19,018 bases of DNA. It comes from an uncultured Muribaculum sp. (GTDB lineage Bacteria > Bacteroidota > Bacteroidia > Bacteroidales > Muribaculaceae). Of this stretch, positions 1 through 8,029 are shown one piece after another. The notes beneath the pieces were generated by a model that saw only the letters and a list, made by a program, of their open reading frames with translations, did no database searches and had not been told where the DNA came from. Each line of letters starts with the position of its first letter. Position 1 is the first letter of the stretch. A program made the translations under genes and the position numbers. The stretch covers positions 1 through 19,018 of the forward strand of contig CAJTSJ010000044.1 of NCBI GenBank assembly GCA_910578785.1, written 5' to 3'.

Positions 1-81
1 AGTGAACCGAATTTATTTAATTTTAACCACGTCCATTTTTAGTGGACAGTAGTGGGTTTTCATATCAATCTATTCCTTTCA
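1..81 (-). other. SusC downstream spacer with bulged hairpin
   Basis: This is the sequence just downstream of the SusC stop codon. It holds an imperfect hairpin: CCAC (27-30) plus GTCCA (31-35) pair with TGGAC (43-47) and GTGG (52-55), with a seven-base loop and a four-base bulge (48-51). Read on the minus strand it is followed by A/T-rich sequence but no clean T-run, so it could be an intercistronic stabilising hairpin or a weak terminator. The only ATG-initiated frame in the spacer (from 63) stops after 16 codons, so no SusD start lies inside the window. Confidence 0.35.
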
Positions 82-3000
82 TTAGAATTTCAAAGTAGCA
101 CCTACATTGAATGTACGGTTTACCGGATAGTTATAGAAGAGGATGCCTTCGTCACGGTTGTTGTTGGAACCGCCCTGCTTACCAGGACGTTCAGGATCCA
201 TGTGCTTCATTCCGGAGAATGTGAGGAGGTTGTAAGCATTGAAGTATACGCGCAGATCCTTCACGCCCGCAGGCTTGAGCCACTTGGCGGGAAGCGTGTA
301 GCCAACCTCCAGAGTCTTCAGACGAAGATATGAGCTGTTGTGAATGCCTGTTGTTCCGGTATTGAAGCTGTGACCGGTAGCGGGGAACTCACCGGGAATC
401 CACTCAGTGTGGGGATTCCAGGGATCGTCGGTAATGTTGGCTGTATGCCAGCGGTCGGTATAATACGACAGCGAAGCACCGCCGTTGAACGGACCCACCT
501 CCGTGAACACTTCATCGTAGCGGTTGTAGACTCCGGCCACACCCTGCCATGTAGTGGCGAGGTCGATGCCCTTCCATGAAGCACCCAGAGTGAAACCGTA
601 GTTGAACACCGGAAGATTGAACGAGGCCACAGGATGACGGTCATTGTCGTCGATGACTCCGTCTTCATTCCAGTCCTTATACCAGTAGTCGCCGGGGAGT
701 GTCTGCTGGCCTACATCGCCAAGTGTGCCGTGGTAACGGATGTCATTGTAGTTGCCGTAGCGTCCGCCTTCTTCATAGGCGAACCATATGTCTTTGTTTC
801 GGCCCGATACATCGGTACGATAGTAATAGTCCATAGAGTTGGAGGCATCGCCGGCAAGTAGATGGTCCCAACGGTTCTTGGTGGCAGAAATCTGGCCGGT
901 CACCCAATAGTGGACATTGCCTATAGTGTTGCGGTGGCTGAGGCTGATTTCATAACCGAACGTCTTGTCGGAGTTGATGTTCTCCTGAGGCATGTTGACA
1001 CCAACAGTACCGGGTATGACTGCAGCACTTGTTGCAAAAAGTCCGTCGCGCTTACGCATGAACACTTCCACTGTACCCGAAAGCATCGAACCCCAGAGGT
1101 TGAAATCGACACCGGCGTTGTAAGTCTCGGCAGTGTACCATGTCAGATTCGGGTTAGGCACTCCGGTCGGCCTTACACCCGCGGTCAACACTCCGTTGTA
1201 TACCCATGCAAGCTTGCGTTGACTCAGTTCGTAGCCGACAACAGTCGGAGGATATGTTCCGCAACCGCTGTCATCACCCATCTTACCCCATGATGCACGG
1301 ATCTTCAGGTTGGAAAGAACCGGCGAAAGGGGCTGCATGAACGACTCCTCGCTGATACGCCAACCGGCAGAAACGGCGGGGAAGAATCCGGCACGTGAAT
1401 CTTTCGGGAAGCTTGACGACTCGTCGCGTCGGAAAGAGAAGTCAACCATGTACTTTCCACGGAAATCATAGCTCAGACGTCCCACCCATGCGCGGCGCGA
1501 CTTGTCCCAGATGCTGGGTGCCCCGGTCTCCTGACCGTCAGTCTCACCATATATGAGATATTCACCGTCGAGGAGCATGTTGCGCTTGGCATAGAAGCTG
1601 TCATAATTGTTATACTGCTCTTCGTAAAGAACCATGGCGGCAACCGTATGATCGCCGAAGCGGTTGTTGTAGTTCAATGACAGCTGCATCACTGTGCCGT
1701 GCGAAGGATATGTGGTGCGCTGGAGGAACGAATCCGGGTTACGGTCAAAAGTAACCATCGATCCGTCGGCGTTCTTGCGGTAAAGCTGATAGCTGCGCTT
1801 GTAGCGTGTGTCGTTTGTTGCGTAGTAGTCGTAGCTGTAGAATGCCTTGGCATTAAGTCCCTTTACCCAAGGAAGATCATACTGGAGAGTAAGAGATCCG
1901 TTGAAATTGTAACGGCGTTCACGGTTGTAACCGGTAAAGTCGGCATTGGTAGTCGCAACGGGGTTCTCTGTATTTGATCCGAGTTCAGAGTCGTAGGCAG
2001 GAAGCGAGTGGTCGCCGTCGATCCATGCCTCGGCAGTGGTAGGATATGTCCAAGCCATCTTGTAGACGGTCCACATGTCGGTAGCGGGCTGGTTCTTTTC
2101 GTCCATATATCCGCTCAACTGTACCACGGCCTTGAGATCTTTCGTAATCTGGGCATCGACGTTGCTTCGGAAGTTCCAGCGGTTGTAGTTAAGCGAACCG
2201 CTCTTGTAGGAACCTTCCTGCTCGAGATAACCGAGGTTGAAGAAGTACTGAATGCGGTCAGAACCACCGTTCATGCTGACATTGTACTGTTGTTGCGGAA
2301 CGTTGTTGCGGAACAATTCGTCAGACCAGTTTGTACTCTTCTTCTGGCCGGAGCTGTAGGCGAGCATCTCTTCCCAGGTATAACGGGGATTGGCCTTGAC
2401 GAAATAGTTGGCGCCGAAGTTATTGTTGAGATGCTTTTCGTTCATAAGAAGCATGTGGGTAGCCGCATCGGCGGTCTCGGGAGTGTAGAGGAAGTTCTGC
2501 CAACCGTAGTTGAACGAGAAGGTGATGTCGAACTTACCCTGCTGGCTTGTACCGTGCTTTGTGGTCACGAGGAGCACACCGTTTGCGGCACGTACACCAT
2601 AGATGGACGCCGCGGCGTCCTTAAGAACCGACACAGACTCGATTTCGTTCGGGTCCATTCGCGAGAAATAGTCCTTGTCGCGTGGAATACCGTCAACCAC
2701 GAACAGCGGTGTACCCATACCGCGCACGTCAATCGCATTGTCGAATTCACCTGGCTGTGAGCTGCGCTGCGAAATACGTACACCGGGAATCTTACCTGAG
2801 AGCATGTTGACCACATTCTCATTCTTGGTCACCGATATTTCCTTGTTTGAAATCTGGGACACAGCACCGGTCAACGTAGCCTTGCGCTGTGTACCGTAGC
2901 CTACAACAACCACTTCGTCAAGATTCTGGCTGTCGTTCTCCATCATGACTGTTATTTCAGTCTTAGCGGCCGACACCGACACCGGCTTGAAGCCTATATA

Positions 3001-3258
3001 GTTGATTGTAATGGTGGCGTCGGGAGCCGCCTCGATGGCAAACTTACCGTCGATATCGGTAGCTACCGCGCGATTGGTACCTTTAACCTTAACTGTGGCT
3101 CCGATCACCGGCTCGCTGTCAGGGTCGAGTACCGTTCCCCTGACAAGGCGTGTCTGCGCGTCGGCCGACAATGCTGTCAGAAGACATATAAGTGCCGCCA
3201 AAGTGAATCTCCACAGTCGCGAGACACTCGAATTCATATTATAATTATGATAATTCAT
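82..3258 (-). CDS. SusC-type TonB-dependent outer membrane transporter
   Basis: This is a 1058-residue outer membrane protein of the SusC/RagA family, which imports glycan fragments using TonB energy, normally together with a SusD-like lid lipoprotein. Visible in order: a signal peptide ending near ADAQ (residue 35), a carboxypeptidase-regulatory-like beta-sandwich (about 38-108), the TonB-box-like segment LDEVVVVGYG (113-122), a plug domain with the family motif around VLKDAAASIYGVRAANG (211-227), and a long beta-barrel ending in the typical terminal phenylalanine (TLKF). Length is normal for the family. An in-frame ATG at 3237 (residue 8) gives a more compact signal peptide and may be the true start. 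It lies 109 bases after the lipoprotein gene with no promoter visible between them, so co-transcription is likely. The substrate cannot be read from the sequence. Confidence 0.95.
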   Translation of the reverse strand: MNYHNYNMNSSVSRLWRFTLAALICLLTALSADAQTRLVRGTVLDPDSEPVIGATVKVKGTNRAVATDIDGKFAIEAAPDATITINYIGFKPVSVSAAKTEITVMMENDSQNLDEVVVVGYGTQRKATLTGAVSQISNKEISVTKNENVVNMLSGKIPGVRISQRSSQPGEFDNAIDVRGMGTPLFVVDGIPRDKDYFSRMDPNEIESVSVLKDAAASIYGVRAANGVLLVTTKHGTSQQGKFDITFSFNYGWQNFLYTPETADAATHMLLMNEKHLNNNFGANYFVKANPRYTWEEMLAYSSGQKKSTNWSDELFRNNVPQQQYNVSMNGGSDRIQYFFNLGYLEQEGSYKSGSLNYNRWNFRSNVDAQITKDLKAVVQLSGYMDEKNQPATDMWTVYKMAWTYPTTAEAWIDGDHSLPAYDSELGSNTENPVATTNADFTGYNRERRYNFNGSLTLQYDLPWVKGLNAKAFYSYDYYATNDTRYKRSYQLYRKNADGSMVTFDRNPDSFLQRTTYPSHGTVMQLSLNYNNRFGDHTVAAMVLYEEQYNNYDSFYAKRNMLLDGEYLIYGETDGQETGAPSIWDKSRRAWVGRLSYDFRGKYMVDFSFRRDESSSFPKDSRAGFFPAVSAGWRISEESFMQPLSPVLSNLKIRASWGKMGDDSGCGTYPPTVVGYELSQRKLAWVYNGVLTAGVRPTGVPNPNLTWYTAETYNAGVDFNLWGSMLSGTVEVFMRKRDGLFATSAAVIPGTVGVNMPQENINSDKTFGYEISLSHRNTIGNVHYWVTGQISATKNRWDHLLAGDASNSMDYYYRTDVSGRNKDIWFAYEEGGRYGNYNDIRYHGTLGDVGQQTLPGDYWYKDWNEDGVIDDNDRHPVASFNLPVFNYGFTLGASWKGIDLATTWQGVAGVYNRYDEVFTEVGPFNGGASLSYYTDRWHTANITDDPWNPHTEWIPGEFPATGHSFNTGTTGIHNSSYLRLKTLEVGYTLPAKWLKPAGVKDLRVYFNAYNLLTFSGMKHMDPERPGKQGGSNNNRDEGILFYNYPVNRTFNVGATLKF

Positions 3259-3305
3259 ATATAGATTATCTTATTGGTGAAAAATCTCTTTGTCGTAAAG
3301 CCTTT

Positions 3306-3346
3306 GCCGGAGCTGTCCGCTGTAGTCGAGGATAGTCAGCTCCGGC
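3306..3346 (-). promoter_or_regulatory. Intercistronic hairpin upstream of SusC
   Basis: A perfect 10-base-pair GC-rich stem (GCCGGAGCTG at 3306-3315 with CAGCTCCGGC at 3337-3346) encloses a 21-base loop in the gap between the surface lipoprotein and SusC. On the minus strand no T-run follows directly; the first (five T's in AGATTTTTC) comes roughly 25 bases later. It therefore looks like an mRNA-processing, stability or attenuation element, not a full terminator. The structure is seen directly; its role is inferred. Confidence 0.5.
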
Positions 3347-3367
3347 AGAGCCTATGACAGGAAATGA

Positions 3368-5116
3368 TTATTTTATATCGCTCAAAGGCATGGTAGCACC
3401 GGCAGGCGAAACTCGACGGTTGAAGAACAACATGCCGACCTGGTCGCCTCCGTTGGTAGAGATGTCCTTGACACCGTAGAGATATTCGTAACCGCAACCG
3501 ATGGCCATACGGAAGCCCCATCCGGTGTAAGAGTCGGGAGTGACAAGTTCGCCGGTAGCCTCATCGATGCGAAGTCCGAGGTAGCGTGCTGTCTCAGGAT
3601 AGAACTGTTCGTATGCCGAAGTACAGAAATTGTAGGCAGTTCCCATCCACATGTCGTTGCCGTTCACATAGTCGCCGTAGCCTTCACCACCGGCAGTCCA
3701 TTCTTTGCCGTTTTCGTCGGTGTAGGGAGCCATGTTCTCGGGCAGACGTACAGAGAGTCCGCGATAGAACCATACAATACCACGGCAGATATCGGCCGGA
3801 GCGTATTTGGTTCCAAGGTCGTCAAGTATAAGTTTGGTTCCGTTGCAGTAGAGGACCACGTCGTCTCCGTCGGCAACCATCAGGTTAGGCCATGCCTCGA
3901 AGAATTTGTCAGAATCGCCATGACGGATAGTTATGTCCTCAAGATAGTTTGCAAATGCCTTCTGGATGTCTACGCGCTGTGCGCCAAGCTCAAGAGCTTT
4001 TTCACGTCCGCCCCACTCTGATTCGAACACGGCCGGAGTCACACCGAAGTTGATGCCAGCGATTCGGTCATTGATGATGACGCGGGTCTTGGCCACGACA
4101 GTCTCGCCACGCTTAACGTTAACGAGGAAGCCTTCGCTGCCGAAGTTTGTTCCGGGACGTTCGGCAAACTTGAACTTACCGTCGGCACTGAGAGAAGCGG
4201 CAAGGATGTTGCGCTTCGCCATATCGGAAGCGTCGCCGGCCTGCTTGCTTGAAGAAGCGACTTCAAAATAATCACCTTCGGCAAGGCCTTCAAATACGGA
4301 TGCGAAATCGTATCCGGCACCAAATTCGGCTCCATCGACAGCGAACGAATAAGTATTGGTCTCGGCATCAAAAGCGACGCCGGGTGCGGTCACCTTGACA
4401 TTGGGGTCGATGGCTTCGCTGCTGAACGAGAAGTCAGACGATACGTTGATGGTGAAATAGTTTGAGCCGATAACGGCACCGCGGTAGTTCATCTGGACAG
4501 AAGCGGCGTGCTTGGTTCCGGCGAGGTCACCGTTGATACAGATTACGGTGAGATTCACAAAACCGTCAATAAATTCGGCCTTGCTTACTTTGAAGTCCTC
4601 TTCGCCCATGGCACGTGACTTCAGTTCGTGTGATTCAGCGATTGTAAACACCGCTCCGTCAATATTGTCAAGAGCCGGACGGGCGAGGAATTTAACCACC
4701 GCGCCAGAGCCGTCGGCTATGGCAACTTCACCGTCGGCAAATTCGGGGCTATATATTAATGAATTTACAGCCGATCCAAGCGGAAGCTTGTATTCAGTAT
4801 CGCCTACCTTAATAATTGCTTCAGTATCTGTAAGTGTAACGCTCACATCGGCGCCACCACCGGCTCCTGACTTGATAGTGATTACCTGTCCGTCGCTGAG
4901 AGTAATAACATAAGTACCGTCATTTTCAGATACGTTTGTTACACTGGCACCTACTGTAAGAGCCTTTGCCAACTGACCTTTCAAATCAGCCACAGCTGTC
5001 TCAAGCACAGAAATTCTGGTCCCGTAATCGTCGTCATCATCACAAGATGAAAATGCACCGGCTGAAACGGCGAGAACAGCTCCACATAGGAGCACGTTTT
5101 TAAAATTTTTATTCAT
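3368..5116 (-). CDS. Surface-exposed lipoprotein, DUF4988/PL29 N-terminal-like, probable glycan-binding protein
   Basis: This is a 582-residue lipoprotein. Its signal peptide ends in a lipobox (FSSC, Cys25) followed by a run of five aspartates, an acidic tag resembling the Bacteroidetes lipoprotein export signal that places proteins on the cell surface. Residues 32-52 form a short predicted coiled coil (ISVLETAVADLKGQLAKAL), followed by a small beta segment (VTNVSENDGTYVITLSDG, about 60-76) and a glycine-rich linker. This arrangement resembles the DUF4988 or PL29 N-terminal module found at the start of many PUL lipoproteins. The remaining 450 residues look like beta-rich domains that I do not recognise; no catalytic motif is evident. 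Position between a GH31 gene and SusC suggests a surface glycan-binding role. It might instead be an enzyme of an unassigned family. Confidence 0.75.
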   Translation of the reverse strand: MNKNFKNVLLCGAVLAVSAGAFSSCDDDDDYGTRISVLETAVADLKGQLAKALTVGASVTNVSENDGTYVITLSDGQVITIKSGAGGGADVSVTLTDTEAIIKVGDTEYKLPLGSAVNSLIYSPEFADGEVAIADGSGAVVKFLARPALDNIDGAVFTIAESHELKSRAMGEEDFKVSKAEFIDGFVNLTVICINGDLAGTKHAASVQMNYRGAVIGSNYFTINVSSDFSFSSEAIDPNVKVTAPGVAFDAETNTYSFAVDGAEFGAGYDFASVFEGLAEGDYFEVASSSKQAGDASDMAKRNILAASLSADGKFKFAERPGTNFGSEGFLVNVKRGETVVAKTRVIINDRIAGINFGVTPAVFESEWGGREKALELGAQRVDIQKAFANYLEDITIRHGDSDKFFEAWPNLMVADGDDVVLYCNGTKLILDDLGTKYAPADICRGIVWFYRGLSVRLPENMAPYTDENGKEWTAGGEGYGDYVNGNDMWMGTAYNFCTSAYEQFYPETARYLGLRIDEATGELVTPDSYTGWGFRMAIGCGYEYLYGVKDISTNGGDQVGMLFFNRRVSPAGATMPLSDIK

Positions 5117-5330
5117 GCAATAATTTTTTGGTTTAGGGAGTGGTACAGATTGAGGTTAAATTCACCTGTCGTCCTCCATCGTTATTAAATAAGGTTATTT
5201 TTTCGGCAAAATAAACTTAGCGAGGTTAAAAGAACATTAAAAATTACATTATTTTCCGCATTTAAACCATGAAAATGCGCTTCAAGCGTCATTTTTAACA
5301 GTTCTCGTGCAAATTAATCTTAATTAATTC
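5117..5330 (-). promoter_or_regulatory. GH31-lipoprotein intergenic region with hairpins and weak -7 box
   Basis: This 214-base A/T-rich gap holds two hairpins just after the GH31 stop: CGCTT/AAGCG (5278-5288), followed on the minus strand by CATTTTC, and CGCATTT/AAATGCG (5257-5263 with 5273-5279). The two overlap by two bases and so exclude each other. Neither has a strong T-run, so read-through from GH31 is plausible. A near-match to the Bacteroidetes -7 box reads TTATTTTG on the minus strand (5207-5214), with TA displaced by one base and no convincing -33 box. A CATTAAA half-site (5235-5241) lies 21 bases upstream of that box. Confidence 0.3.
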
Positions 5331-7658
5331 TTAAAATCGTATGGTCTTACGCTTGCCGTAGTACTCGACAGATTTGGTCGATGATTCATTGTCAAGACCA
5401 AGACCTGAGCCGTCGCCGACAATCGCTATACGAAAACGCCTCGATTCGGGCATTCCGTCAAACTGTCCGTCGCGTCCTCCGATAGTCAGTTCGCGCTTGG
5501 TATCGTCCCACGTCATCCGGATGGTAGAGTAGCGGCCCTTTTCATAATTATAGTTGTCACCTTCATCCTCATACAGCGTAAACTCGCAGTCGGACCCGGG
5601 ATACACACGAATCTGAAGGTCATCCCACGGTTTTTCAGCGGCATACTGTACCTGCGGTCCTATCGGGATGATCGAGCCTGCCTTGACATACAGAGGTATG
5701 ATGTCCAAAGGCGCATTTGCCGTAATCTCCTTCCCCCCTTCGCTGATCGCTCCGCTCCAGAAATCAATCCAACGGTTGCCTGACGGCAGATATACAGAAC
5801 GCGAACGTCCCGACTCGACCATAGGAGCAACGAGTATGGACCTGCCAAACAAAAACTGGTCGCTGACATCGACCGAACGACCGTCGGACACATAGTCGGC
5901 ATAAAGCGGACGCATCAGACTGGCGCCGCCGGAGGTGACATCCCACGCCGCGCTGTAAATGTAGGGAAGCATTCGGTAACGCAGATTGATGGCCTTAACC
6001 TGCGCGTCGTAGACAGAATCGCCGGAAACACCGAAGTTAAATATCTCTCTCGGACAGTTTGTTCCGTGGGAACGCATCATTCCGGTAAACGCGGCAAACT
6101 GCGTCCATCGTGTGTACAGTTCATGATATGCCGGATCGTTGAGCGCATCGGGATAATCGCGCCAGGTGTAGAACCCGCCGATGTCGGAGTTCCAATAAGG
6201 TATGCCGCACAGAGTGAAGTTAAGAGCGGCGGGAATCTGGTCGCGGAGAGTCTTCCACGAAGCCTCGATGTCGCCCGACCACGACTGGGCGCCGTAGCGC
6301 TGCTGTCCGGCAAAAGCGGATCTGGTAAGGATGAAGACGCGCTTGTCCTTGTAGTCGCGCCGATGGTTGTCGTAGACACCACCAACCGTCAACAGAGGAA
6401 ACGCATTTCGCATACTGCGGAACGACCCCATACCGGTCTGATAGTCGTAGTCTTCGGGATAAATCGGACTATGCTCCGGCTCTGTGGCATCGAGCCACCA
6501 ACCGTCCATGCCGATGTCGACCATATTTTCCTTGATATACTTCCAATATATTTCGCGTGCATTCTTATTGTATACGTTATAAACGCGGGTATTGCCATCC
6601 TGCGGGAATGTGCTCAGCCCCATCAGCATTCCTGCCGAGTCAAAATCCTTATATATGGATGTGTTCGGTCCGAACGACGGCCATATCGAGATGGTGGCAT
6701 GCGCATTAAGAGCATGCACGTCATCCATCATGCGTTTCGGATTAGGAAATGACGGATTAAGAAACTCAACGGCATTCCACTGCTTGTTGTCTTCGCCCCA
6801 ATACTGCCAGTCCTGCACGATTCCGTCGAGAGGCACGCCAAGTTCCCTGTAGCGCTTTACCACCCCTACAAGCTCGTCCTGGCTGCGGTAGCGTTCGCGC
6901 GACTGGTTGAAGCCGAACGTCCACAGCGGATACATAGGAGCCTGACCCGACATGTCGCGCCACTGCGCAATCACATCGTCGGCATTGCCGCCATATATAA
7001 AGTAGTAGTCGATTACATCGCCCGCCTGCGAATCAAACTTCATGCCTTGCGCGCCGTCGGAAAAGTCGGTGGCCGAATAGTTGTCCCAATACAGGGCATA
7101 GCCCTTCGGCGACTGTACCATCGGAATGGCAATCTCCATATTGACCTGTTCGAGATGTTGCTCGGAACCGCGCTGATTCCACAGTCCGTGACGGTGCTGT
7201 CCGAGACCGAATATCGGCTCGTTGTCGTCGAGAATGAATGTCTGAGACACTCGGTAAGACTTCTTGCCGCTGTCGTCAATCGGTGAAAACACCGACGACG
7301 ACGCCTTCTCCGATATGAGCTGTCGACCGTCGGCCACATCATATATGCTGATACATTCCGCCACGGTATCATACTCCACCTTAAGTCTGCCAGACCTTAT
7401 CGACAACCCGTCATTGATGCCGTCAACCTTTATCTTGACTTTCTCGGGACTCTTTATCACAGCCAGCGAATGCTTCTGTGGCGAATCGGAAGCAGGATAC
7501 CGCACCACCCTGACAACTGACGGTGTGTACCACTGAATCTCCGTCCTGACATCTCCTGAACCGACAGTTACCTTTCCCATCTCAACAGTGTAGCCGCCGG
7601 ACGCGACCGAGGGCAATGCAACGAGTGCAGAAAAGCAAATTGTGATGATTTTTTTCAT
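5331..7658 (-). CDS. GH31 family alpha-glycosidase (alpha-xylosidase or alpha-glucosidase)
   Basis: This is a 775-residue secreted glycoside hydrolase of family 31, a retaining alpha-glycosidase acting on terminal alpha-glucose or alpha-xylose. An N-terminal signal peptide (to about residue 20) precedes a mutarotase-like beta-domain (about 22-240) and a TIM barrel (about 245-570). The nucleophile is Asp390 in GWWLDATEPE (386-395) and the acid/base is Asp463 in WSGDIEASW (460-468). The C-terminal part (about 655-750) carries a DUF5110-like segment (YPGSDCEFTLYEDEGDNYNYEKG). The WWLDATEPE nucleophile loop together with this tail resembles the alpha-xylosidase-like branch, but the chain is short and I see no PA14 insert in the N-domain, so substrate assignment is open. 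There is no lipobox, so a periplasmic location is likely. It is the first gene of the minus-strand arm, 39 bases after a predicted transcription start. Confidence 0.9.
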   Translation of the reverse strand: MKKIITICFSALVALPSVASGGYTVEMGKVTVGSGDVRTEIQWYTPSVVRVVRYPASDSPQKHSLAVIKSPEKVKIKVDGINDGLSIRSGRLKVEYDTVAECISIYDVADGRQLISEKASSSVFSPIDDSGKKSYRVSQTFILDDNEPIFGLGQHRHGLWNQRGSEQHLEQVNMEIAIPMVQSPKGYALYWDNYSATDFSDGAQGMKFDSQAGDVIDYYFIYGGNADDVIAQWRDMSGQAPMYPLWTFGFNQSRERYRSQDELVGVVKRYRELGVPLDGIVQDWQYWGEDNKQWNAVEFLNPSFPNPKRMMDDVHALNAHATISIWPSFGPNTSIYKDFDSAGMLMGLSTFPQDGNTRVYNVYNKNAREIYWKYIKENMVDIGMDGWWLDATEPEHSPIYPEDYDYQTGMGSFRSMRNAFPLLTVGGVYDNHRRDYKDKRVFILTRSAFAGQQRYGAQSWSGDIEASWKTLRDQIPAALNFTLCGIPYWNSDIGGFYTWRDYPDALNDPAYHELYTRWTQFAAFTGMMRSHGTNCPREIFNFGVSGDSVYDAQVKAINLRYRMLPYIYSAAWDVTSGGASLMRPLYADYVSDGRSVDVSDQFLFGRSILVAPMVESGRSRSVYLPSGNRWIDFWSGAISEGGKEITANAPLDIIPLYVKAGSIIPIGPQVQYAAEKPWDDLQIRVYPGSDCEFTLYEDEGDNYNYEKGRYSTIRMTWDDTKRELTIGGRDGQFDGMPESRRFRIAIVGDGSGLGLDNESSTKSVEYYGKRKTIRF

Positions 7659-7702
7659 TTAAACTAATAAGCGTAAAAAATGGATGACTATATCTTTGTT
7701 TT

Positions 7703-7710
7703 CAAATTTA
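7703..7710 (-). promoter_or_regulatory. Predicted -7 box for GH31 gene
   Basis: On the minus strand this reads TAAATTTG, an exact match to the Bacteroidetes -7 consensus TANNTTTG. A start about six bases further on (near 7697) would give a 39-base leader to the GH31 ATG. The -33 region (about 7728-7737) has only a T-run and no TTTG, which fits a promoter that needs an activator. Confidence 0.55.
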
Positions 7711-7732
7711 GCGTTTATTGATTAAAAAAAGA

Positions 7733-7780
7733 TTAATGGCTCATTAACATAAGATTATTAAAAGTTTAATGGTCATTAAA
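7733..7780. promoter_or_regulatory. Paired palindromes, candidate activator operator
   Basis: Two near-identical inverted repeats: TTAATG-GCT-CATTAA (7733-7747) and TTTAATG-GT-CATTAAA (7765-7780). Their centres are about 32.5 bases apart, close to three helical turns, so a bound dimer pair would sit on one face of the DNA. Relative to the predicted GH31 start near 7697 the centres lie near -43 and -75, typical positions for activator sites. The sequence and spacing are seen directly; the function, and binding by the adjacent regulator, are inferred. Confidence 0.5.
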
Positions 7781-7848
7781 ATGGCAGAATCGCTCGAAAA
7801 TAACGCATTTTATAGCCCAAAAATATTCCTTTATATTGTTTAAAAGAT

Positions 7849-7856
7849 TAACTTTG
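7849..7856 (+). promoter_or_regulatory. Predicted -7 box for regulator operon
   Basis: TAACTTTG matches the Bacteroidetes -7 consensus exactly. It would start transcription near 7862, giving a leader of roughly 168 bases before the regulator ATG. No good -33 TTTG is present at 17-23 bases; the closest is TTTA at 7830-7833 with a 15-base spacer. A second plus-strand match, TATCTTTG at 7691-7698, would give a leader over 320 bases and is less likely. Confidence 0.4.
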
Positions 7857-7897
7857 TAAGGTGATAAACGCCAAGAATTGACGATTAGACCTAAATC

Positions 7898-7913
7898 AGT
7901 CCGACAACGGACT
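7898..7913 (+). promoter_or_regulatory. Leader hairpin or operator upstream of regulator
   Basis: AGTCCG-ACAA-CGGACT is a perfect six-base inverted repeat with a four-base loop, within the predicted untranslated leader of the regulator gene, about 116 bases before its ATG. It could form an mRNA hairpin or serve as a protein-binding site. No T-run follows, so it is not a terminator. Confidence 0.35.
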
Positions 7914-8029
7914 CCATGGTTAAGCTCATTTTCGACCGCAACGGCATTATCTTTAAATCGAAACTGACAAACATTTATTAGAATATAAAAAACAGACCCA
8001 ACGATACAAATATACAAGACCGGCATCAG

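Larger units (their letters stand above)
7659..8029. promoter_or_regulatory. Divergent control region between GH31 and the membrane regulator
   Basis: This 371-base gene-free stretch separates the minus-strand GH31 arm from the plus-strand regulator. It contains -7 boxes for each direction, a pair of related palindromes (7733-7747 and 7765-7780), three copies of AAGATTA (at 7729-7735, 7751-7757 and 7844-7850), and a small hairpin in the regulator leader (7898-7913). The elements are listed separately. A reverse-strand open frame at 7766-8104 crosses this region but overlaps the regulator signal peptide and is not credible as a gene. Confidence 0.6.

Noticed and set aside
1..63. Possible SusD start downstream of SusC
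   Set aside because: The only ATG frame (from 63 on the minus strand) stops after 16 codons and has no lipoprotein signal.
2008..2760. 250-codon plus-strand open frame opposite SusC
   Set aside because: It lies wholly antisense to a clear SusC gene, shows no recognisable domain or signal, and is a by-product of that gene's codon pattern.
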